Part shown: positions 58,578-64,000 of the stretch, one piece after another | Position numbering within the stretch: the first letter of the stretch is position 1 | Layout: each line of letters starts with the position of its first letter | From: Novosphingobium sp. Fuku2-ISO-50 | GTDB lineage: Bacteria > Pseudomonadota > Alphaproteobacteria > Sphingomonadales > Sphingomonadaceae | Direction: 5' to 3' | Assembly (NCBI RefSeq): GCF_001519055.1 | Contig: NZ_KQ954295.1 | Coordinates: forward strand, 62,001 to 126,000 | DNA: 64,000 nt | Position numbers and translations under genes: made by a program | The notes under the pieces: generated by a model | Database searches by the model: none | The model's input: the letters and a program-made list of their open reading frames with translations, nothing else | What the model was told of the DNA's origin: nothing

Positions 58578-58913
58578 TCAGGCTCGCGCGACGCCCGCTT
58601 CAGTCACCAGCTGCTCAAGCTCGCCGGCTTCGAACATTTCCATCATGATGTCCGAACCGCCGACGAATTCGCCTTTTACATAAAGCTGGGGGATCGTCGG
58701 CCAATCGGAAAAGGCCTTGATCGCCTGGCGGATCTCCATGTCCTGCAACACGTCGACAGTCGCGTATTCGACCCCCAACCGTTCGAGAATGGCCACTGCC
58801 CGGCTCGAAAACCCGCATTGCGGGAACAACGGCGTGCCTTTCATGAACAGGACCACATCATTGCCCTGGACAATTTCGGTAAGGCGTTCGGCGGTGCTGG
58901 CGGTCTGCGACAT
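58578..58913 (-). CDS. grxD: Monothiol glutaredoxin, Grx4 family
   Basis: A 111-aa CGFS-type glutaredoxin. It carries the active site 'CGFS' (C33) after 'VVLFMKGTPLFPQ', the glutathione-binding 'WPTIPQLYVKGEFVGGSDI' region and a short C-terminal helix, as in E. coli GrxD (115 aa). Such proteins carry [2Fe-2S] clusters and form complexes with BolA proteins. The gene lies 32 bases after a bolA-family gene on the same strand, which strongly supports a joint iron-sulfur delivery or iron-sensing role. Confidence 0.95.
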   Translation of the reverse strand: MSQTASTAERLTEIVQGNDVVLFMKGTPLFPQCGFSSRAVAILERLGVEYATVDVLQDMEIRQAIKAFSDWPTIPQLYVKGEFVGGSDIMMEMFEAGELEQLVTEAGVARA

Positions 58914-58945
58914 GGGTCTTGGCGGTCCTTTCGGGACAATACGAA

Positions 58946-59188
58946 TCAGACGCCCGAAATGGGCACGGCAGTGGTCAATTGCAAGGCGTGCAAGGCACCG
59001 CCCATGCGCCCGCCCAAGGCCGCATAGACCGCCTTGTGCTGGGCCACCCGGCTCATGCCCTGAAATGCGGCAGAAACGACATGCGCGGCATAATGATCGC
59101 CATCGCCGGCCAGATCGGTGATCGTGACCTCGGCATCGGGCAGCGCCGCACGGATCATCGTGGCGATGTCGTCGGCGGCCATCGCCAT
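58946..59188 (-). CDS. BolA family protein
   Basis: An 80-aa BolA/IbaG-type protein: 'IRAALPDAEVTITDLAGDGDHYAAHVVSAAF' contains the variable loop and the conserved HY...V segment, and 'RVAQHKAVYAAL' is the class-defining RxxxHRxVY-like signature with the conserved histidine. Length and sequence fit the BolA2/IbaG subclass that pairs with CGFS glutaredoxins. The ATG overlaps the preceding stop as TGATG, so translation is coupled to the ATPase zeta gene; a second ATG at 59182 is possible. Confidence 0.92.
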   Translation of the reverse strand: MAMAADDIATMIRAALPDAEVTITDLAGDGDHYAAHVVSAAFQGMSRVAQHKAVYAALGGRMGGALHALQLTTAVPISGV

Positions 59189-59511
59189 CAGACGTCGCCC
59201 ATCATTTGCCGCCGCGCCTCGACCGTTTTGGCTTCGAGCGCCTTGCGCACTTCCGCTTCGCCCACTTCGACCCCTGCCAGCAGGAGATCGCCATGCACTT
59301 TGCGAATCACTTCCTCGTCGCCGGCATCTTCGAATTCGGCCTGAACCACCGAGCGCGCATAGGCTTCCGTCTCCGCGGCATCGAGCCCCATGCGTTCCGC
59401 CGCCCAATTGCCCAACAGCTTGTTGCGGCGGGCCTGAATGCGAAACAGCATTTCCTCGTCGTGGGCAAACTTGGCCTCTTCGGCGCGTTCGCGATCTTCA
59501 AAGGTCGTCAT
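59188..59511 (-). CDS. F1-ATPase inhibitor subunit zeta (DUF1476)
   Basis: A 107-aa protein of the DUF1476 family, the alphaproteobacterial F1Fo-ATP synthase inhibitor zeta. The N-terminus 'MTTFEDRERAEEAKFAHDEE' corresponds to the inhibitory helix known from Paracoccus, followed by 'RRNKLLGNWAAERMG' and a C-terminal four-helix part. It blocks ATP hydrolysis by entering the F1 catalytic interface. ATG 59511 has AGGA 8 bases upstream and family homology begins there; upstream in-frame codons are unrelated. It is first in the operon with bolA and grxD. Confidence 0.92.
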   Translation of the reverse strand: MTTFEDRERAEEAKFAHDEEMLFRIQARRNKLLGNWAAERMGLDAAETEAYARSVVQAEFEDAGDEEVIRKVHGDLLLAGVEVGEAEVRKALEAKTVEARRQMMGDV

Positions 59512-59640
59512 CGCGGCAATCCTTACATGATGGTGTGAACCTGCGATAATCAGCCCGCCGCCATGCCGCAAGCGCAGACATGGTCGAACCGCCTGCAAGG
59601 CGTGCCATGTTTCGACCATCCCGGCACTTTTTTACGGCAC

Positions 59641-61890
59641 TCAGGGCGTCAGGCCGGTCCAGTTGGCCAGAAAGGCCATGACATCGGCACCCCCGGCGAT
59701 CGTCTTGTCCAACGGCTTTCCGGCGCCATGCCCCGCGTCGCTGTCGACGCGCAGCAAGCGGGGCCGTTCGCCGATCGCGGCCGCCTGCAACGCGGCGACA
59801 TATTTGAAGCTGTGCGCGGGGACCACGCGGTCGTCGGTATCGGCAGTGGTGACCAATATCGCCGGATAGGCGTGGCCGTCGCGGATATTGTGATAAGGCG
59901 AATAGGCGCGCAGCGTGCGCCAGTCGCCTTCGCGACGCGGATCGCCATAGTCGTCGATCCACGACCGGCCTTGCGTAAACCGGTCAAAGCGCAACATGTC
60001 CATGACCCCGACATCGGGATTGGCGGCGACAAACAGGTCGGGGCGCTGGTTGATCACGGCGGCGACCATCATTCCGCCGTTTGACCCGCCTTGCGCGGCC
60101 AGCCCGTCGCGCCGGGCAATGCCCGAACGAACGAGGTATTCGCCCGCCGCGATGAAATCGTCGAAACTGTTCTGTTTGCGGCGGCCCCGCCCGGCCTCGT
60201 ACCACGCCGGGCCAAGCTCGCCCCCGCCGCGCACCGCCGCCACCGCCAACACGCCGCCCGCCTCAAGCCAGGCCATGCGCCATGGCGAATAGCTGGGGTT
60301 GAGCGCAATATCGAACCCGCCATACCCATAAAGCAAAGTTGGCGCAGCCGTGCCGAGCAACGACCGTTTGCGCACCACGGTCAACGGCACCATGGTCCCG
60401 TCGCGCGAGGGATACTGCCGCTCCTCGATGACATAGTCGGCCGGATCGAACGGCACGGCAGGCGTGGCAAACGGCGTCACCTTCCCGCTGCGCAAATCCA
60501 TGCGATAGATGGCGGGCGGCTGATTGTAGCTGGAAAACTGATAGAATGTCTCGGGATCGCCTAGACGCCCGTCGAACCCCGTCGCCGCCCCCGTTGCCGA
60601 AATGGTGATCGCGCGGGCCGGGCGCCCTTTCAGATCGGTGACCACGGCCAGCCGTTGCCCCCCGTCGAGGTAGGACAGGATCAGCCGATCGCCGACGATC
60701 CGCCCGGCTTCGAGCAGGCCACGCTGCTCTGCGATCACCACGCTGGCGCGGGAATGCGTGCCGAGATCGAGCTGCACCAGCCGATAATTGCGCGCGCCAT
60801 CGTTAGTGACGAACCACAAATGCGCGCCCTCGCCATCGACCAGTTTCCAGTCATGATCGAGCCCGGGGACCAGCGGCAGCACCGCCCAGCGCCCGCCCAC
60901 ACGCGGCGCGGCAAGGTCCACGAGATGAATCGCCCTGACCGGCGCGGTTCCCGCCTCGGTGCTGATCACCGCCCAGCGCCCATCGGACGTGACTTGCGCC
61001 TTGTGCCCCCAGTCGGGATGATCGGGCGTGGCATAGACCAGTTGATCCGCGTCCTGCGCGGTGCCGATGCGATGAAACCACACGGCCTTGTCATGCGCGG
61101 GCGCGCGGTATTCCTCGTCGGCACGCGGCGCGGGATAGCGCGAATAGAGAATGCCTTCGTCGCCCACCCACCCGATCAGCGTATCGTTCGCCCATTCGAG
61201 CCGATCGCCGAGCATGCGTCCGGTCGCTGCGTCAATCACGCGGATCGTGCGCCAGTCGCTTCCGGCGTGCTGTTCGCCATAGGCAAGGAAACGCCCGGTT
61301 TGCGAAGGCGCCCAGGCATCGAGCGCAAAGGCCGCCTCGGCGTGATTGGGGTCCACCAGCAGCCGATCGGCCCCGCCCAGCCCGTCGCGCGCATAGAGCG
61401 CAGACTGGTTCATCAATCCGCTGTTGCGCAGGAAGAAATAGCGATGCCCCGCCTTTTTGGGCAAGCTGGTGCGCTCGAAATCATAAAGCGCGCGCAATCG
61501 CGCCGCAAAGTGATCGTGCCCCGGCAAGGCAGACAGATACGACCGCGCCAGCGTGTTTTCGCGTTCGACCCAATCAGCCACGGCACGGTCGCTGCGGACA
61601 TCGCCTTCAAGCCAGCGCCACGGATCGGCGACCGTTTCGCCGAACGGGTGATCGCTGATCCCGCCGCGCGGCGCCGCAGGATAGCGCGCAGACGGCAGGG
61701 CAAGATCGGCCCGCGACGGCATGACAGGGATCGCGGTCGCCGACATCGGGGCAAGCGTCGTCGTCCGGGGCGACTGTGCGTCAACCCCGTCGATTCCGGC
61801 CCCTCCCGCACCGCCCTTTCCGGCCAGCGCGGGCGCCGCATGAAGTACAAGACCCAGGGCGCCGCACAGCAGCACCTGTTTCAGGCCCAT
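59641..61890 (-). CDS. Prolyl oligopeptidase family serine peptidase (S9A), secreted
   Basis: A 749-aa S9 peptidase with a signal peptide ('LLCGALGLVLHAAPALA'), a low-complexity glycine/alanine stretch, a seven-bladed propeller (~residues 90-480, starting 'ISDHPFGETVADPWRWLEGD') and a C-terminal hydrolase domain. The catalytic triad is visible: S603 in 'AAQGGSNGGMM', D687 in 'TADTDDRVV' and H721 in 'DAGHGAGKP'. It cleaves short proline-containing peptides, probably in the periplasm. ATG 61890 follows GGGAACGG closely and begins the signal peptide; two ATGs 15-18 bases upstream lack a site. An MFS transporter and a second S9 paralogue follow upstream. Confidence 0.93.
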   Translation of the reverse strand: MGLKQVLLCGALGLVLHAAPALAGKGGAGGAGIDGVDAQSPRTTTLAPMSATAIPVMPSRADLALPSARYPAAPRGGISDHPFGETVADPWRWLEGDVRSDRAVADWVERENTLARSYLSALPGHDHFAARLRALYDFERTSLPKKAGHRYFFLRNSGLMNQSALYARDGLGGADRLLVDPNHAEAAFALDAWAPSQTGRFLAYGEQHAGSDWRTIRVIDAATGRMLGDRLEWANDTLIGWVGDEGILYSRYPAPRADEEYRAPAHDKAVWFHRIGTAQDADQLVYATPDHPDWGHKAQVTSDGRWAVISTEAGTAPVRAIHLVDLAAPRVGGRWAVLPLVPGLDHDWKLVDGEGAHLWFVTNDGARNYRLVQLDLGTHSRASVVIAEQRGLLEAGRIVGDRLILSYLDGGQRLAVVTDLKGRPARAITISATGAATGFDGRLGDPETFYQFSSYNQPPAIYRMDLRSGKVTPFATPAVPFDPADYVIEERQYPSRDGTMVPLTVVRKRSLLGTAAPTLLYGYGGFDIALNPSYSPWRMAWLEAGGVLAVAAVRGGGELGPAWYEAGRGRRKQNSFDDFIAAGEYLVRSGIARRDGLAAQGGSNGGMMVAAVINQRPDLFVAANPDVGVMDMLRFDRFTQGRSWIDDYGDPRREGDWRTLRAYSPYHNIRDGHAYPAILVTTADTDDRVVPAHSFKYVAALQAAAIGERPRLLRVDSDAGHGAGKPLDKTIAGGADVMAFLANWTGLTP

Positions 61891-61964
61891 CCGTTCCCAC
61901 TGCATCATCTTGTTATCGCAAGCACAGATAGCACGACCCGCCCAGGCCTGCGAGCAGGAAAAGC

Positions 61965-63215
61965 CTAGGCCTCGCGTTGAGCCAGCAGCGCGCGTGGCAA
62001 GAGCAAGGCAATCGGCAGCGACAGCGCCGAAGTCGCCACGTTGATCCAGACCAGCGCGGAAAAGCTCCAGCCGAAATCGTCCATCAGATGCGCGCCGATG
62101 ATGTCGGTGCCAAACAGCGCGAGATTGCGCACGCTGAGCATCAGCGAATAGCCCAGGCTTTCGCTGCCGCGCGGCGTGGCGCGCGCGGAAAGATCGAGAA
62201 ACGCCAACTCCGCCAGCGCAAAACCGACCCCGTTGCCCCCTTCGATGACAAAGGCGGCGGGAACGCTGTTGTAGAACAGGAACGAAGCCTGGGTCAGCAC
62301 CGAACAGCCGAGCCCCGTCAGCAACAAGCGCCGCAGCGTCAACCGGCGGCAGAGCCAGGTATAGGCCAGCGCCGTAATGATGCCCGCGCCATAACTGGTG
62401 AATGTCAGCCAGCCTTGCGTCACCGTGGTCATGTGCAGGTCGTTCTGCTGACGATAGAACAACGCCGTCTCGGTGCTCGGCGCGATAAAGAACACCAGGA
62501 TCAGCGCTGCCACCGCCCACATCGTGCGTGCGCGGGCGATCGCGCGCAACTGGCCCCTCAGCGCCGAAAACGGCTGCGGCGGATGATAAGGCTCATGGAG
62601 AAAGAACAGCGTCACCGGGATCAACGAGGCGGCAATCAGCGCGCAAGTCAGCGCGGTCCAGCCAAAAGCCACACCGGCCAGATAGCCCGATGCCGGTCCT
62701 CCGACGAGAATGCACAGCGCATAGATCGCCTGCCGAACGCCTGCCAGGCGCCCCGCGGCGCCGCTCGCCTGCGCCGTCTCGACCAGCAGCCCCCCCGTCG
62801 CGCAACTGACCAGCACCATCGCGCAACATGTCAACGCCATCGCCACGAACAGCGGCATATAGGCCTGCGCAACGAACCCCGAAGCCGACCAGCCGAGCGC
62901 GGCCAGCGCCGATCCGATGACCATGTACGATCGCCGCCGCGAACCGAGCAGGGGAAAGGCATCGATCACCGCCCCGAACAGCGGCTTTACATACCACGCA
63001 AAGCCGATCGCGAACAGAAACGTCGCCGTGGCCGAACGGTCGAGATGCAGCCCGTTCTTGAGCAGATTGCGCAACGGAATGCGCCCGAGGATCTTGTCCT
63101 GCGCCAGCGACGTGGCCATGACCCCCATCGCCACGACCACACTGACCCGCCACAACGGGATCGTCGGCGAATCCGGCGCATCGTCGCATGGCGCAGAGGC
63201 AAACACTTCGCTCAC
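61965..63215 (-). CDS. MFS transporter (BT1/folate-biopterin-like)
   Basis: A 416-aa membrane protein with 12 hydrophobic segments. 'GFAWYVKPLFGAVIDAFPLLGSRRRSYMVIGS' contains the MFS loop-2/3 signature in the form typical of the BT1/FBT group (KPLxGxxxDxxPxxGxRRR), and 'RLAGVRQAIYALCILVGGPASGYLAG' the corresponding second-half helices. Substrates of this group include folates, biopterin and siderophores; here, placed between two secreted oligopeptidases, uptake of peptide-derived or cyclic products is possible. GTG 63215 has GGAGAG 9 bases upstream; the frame is open 43 codons further up with unrelated sequence. Confidence 0.9.
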   Translation of the reverse strand: MSEVFASAPCDDAPDSPTIPLWRVSVVVAMGVMATSLAQDKILGRIPLRNLLKNGLHLDRSATATFLFAIGFAWYVKPLFGAVIDAFPLLGSRRRSYMVIGSALAALGWSASGFVAQAYMPLFVAMALTCCAMVLVSCATGGLLVETAQASGAAGRLAGVRQAIYALCILVGGPASGYLAGVAFGWTALTCALIAASLIPVTLFFLHEPYHPPQPFSALRGQLRAIARARTMWAVAALILVFFIAPSTETALFYRQQNDLHMTTVTQGWLTFTSYGAGIITALAYTWLCRRLTLRRLLLTGLGCSVLTQASFLFYNSVPAAFVIEGGNGVGFALAELAFLDLSARATPRGSESLGYSLMLSVRNLALFGTDIIGAHLMDDFGWSFSALVWINVATSALSLPIALLLPRALLAQREA

Positions 63216-63316
63216 GCGGCGAACTCTCCGAAAAACAACCCGAATTCTCGTCTGAACCCACCGTGATCGACGAAGCCGCGCTTGGCAAGGATGCGCCCTG
63301 CCCTGCCTGCCTCCTT

Positions 63317-64000
63317 TTAAGCGCGCGGCTGCAGCCCGCTCCAATGCGCCAGAAAGGCCTGCACATCGGCGGCTTCGGCAATGACTTTGTCGATCGGCTT
63401 GCCGCTGCCGTGCCCGGCGCGGGTTTCGATGCGGATCAGGTGCGGCTTTGGCCCGATCGCGGCGGCCTGCAGTGCGGCGGCGTATTTGAAGCTGTGCCCC
63501 GGCACCACGCGGTCGTCGGTGTCCGCCGTGGTGACGACGATCGCCGGATAGACGGCGCCTTCGCGCACATTGTGATACGGCGAATAGGCGCGCAGCACGC
63601 GCCAGTCGGCCTCTACTTCGGGATGGCCATAGTCATCGACCCAGTACCGCCCGGCGGTAAAGCGATCGAAGCGCAGCATGTCCATCACCCCGACCCCGGC
63701 ATTGGCCGCCGCAAACAGATCGGGCCGCTGATTGACCACCGCGCCGACCAGCAGGCCGCCGTTCGAATGCCCCTGGATCGACAGGCCGCCGCCGGGGCAA
63801 ATCCCATGGGCAATCAGCCATTCGCCCGCCGCGATGAAATCGTCGAACACGGCCTGCTTGTGTGCGCGGCGCCCGGCATCATGCCAGGCGTCGCCATATT
63901 CGCCGCCGCCGCGCAAATTGGCCAGGGCATAGGCCCCGCCGCATTCAAGCCAGGCCATCGTCGTCGGCGAAAACCACGGATTGAGCGAGACGTTGAAGCC
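63317..64000 (-). CDS. Prolyl oligopeptidase family serine peptidase, C-terminal part
   Basis: The last ~227 residues of a second S9A peptidase; the gene continues beyond the window. The triad is present: serine in '[16 protein letters not shown]', aspartate in '[20 protein letters not shown]' and histidine in '[14 protein letters not shown]'. It is clearly paralogous to the peptidase at 59641 ('[27 protein letters not shown]' here matches 'AAAIGERPRLLRVDSDAGHGAGKPLDK' there) but has GHSNGG instead of GGSNGG at the nucleophile. Gene order is peptidase-transporter-peptidase on one strand. Confidence 0.92.
   Translation of the reverse strand, partial: GFNVSLNPWFSPTTMAWLECGGAYALANLRGGGEYGDAWHDAGRRAHKQAVFDDFIAAGEWLIAHGICPGGGLSIQGHSNGGLLVGAVVNQRPDLFAAANAGVGVMDMLRFDRFTAGRYWVDDYGHPEVEADWRVLRAYSPYHNVREGAVYPAIVVTTADTDDRVVPGHSFKYAAALQAAAIGPKPHLIRIETRAGHGSGKPIDKVIAEAADVQAFLAHWSGLQPRA

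Overview
The window is high-GC DNA and almost certainly comes from an alphaproteobacterium of the order Sphingomonadales (Novosphingobium or Sphingobium-like). This is inferred from family content: an alphaproteobacterial F1-ATPase zeta-subunit gene beside BolA and a CGFS glutaredoxin, a TonB-dependent receptor, sphingan-type exopolysaccharide genes, DUF1501/DUF1800 and DUF4139 pairs, and S9 prolyl oligopeptidases. No rRNA, tRNA or CRISPR array was recognised. Apart from two accessory patches the DNA is densely coding, and many genes overlap by ATGA or start at GTG or TTG behind a good ribosome binding site.

Layout. 1-736: 3' end of a TonB-dependent receptor, then a strong terminator. 1046-11923: a complete glycogen operon, glgP-glgB-glgC-glgA-pgm-glgX, covering activation of glucose-1-P, chain elongation, branching, debranching and phosphorolysis. 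11886-12593: a convergent RBBP9-like hydrolase overlapping glgX. 12798-16420: a coupled cassette of DUF2334 deacetylase-like protein, membrane protein, DUF2141 protein and glycosyltransferase. 16528-18076: a nitroreductase and a Tat-exported YkuD_2 protein. 18224-23958: a complete RND efflux tripartite pump. 24169-30138: envelope polysaccharide genes (pyruvyl transferase, glycosyltransferase, outer-membrane barrel) and a SleB-type hydrolase. 30302-31963: a SagB-like oxidoreductase and a DMT transporter.

31964-34844 is an accessory island. It holds a duplicated 73-bp sequence, a truncated REP-associated transposase with its GTCCCCGG repeat array, and an AT-rich pair that looks like a displaced C-terminal toxin or adhesin module with a small membrane protein in the immunity position. 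34941-37263: divergent cardiolipin synthase and EEP phosphatase. 37340-40517: a small basic protein, a transglutaminase, a Na+/H+ antiporter and a TauE/SafE permease. 40594-46463: DUF1501, DUF1800 and two paralogous DUF4139 proteins, all on the minus strand.

46556-56663 is the core of a Wzx/Wzy-type exopolysaccharide locus: flippase, GH16 glycanase, polymerase, fused co-polymerase/tyrosine kinase, divergent export lipoprotein and priming sugar-phosphate transferase. Its glycosyltransferases are not here; candidates lie about 20 kb away at 24-27 kb. A 1.6-kb gene-poor stretch with a 13-bp minisatellite lies inside this locus. 56827-59511 carries a small membrane protein, a NUDIX hydrolase, a second GTCCCC-repeat patch and the grxD-bolA-zeta operon. 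59641-64000 holds two S9 prolyl oligopeptidases flanking an MFS transporter; the second peptidase runs off the window.
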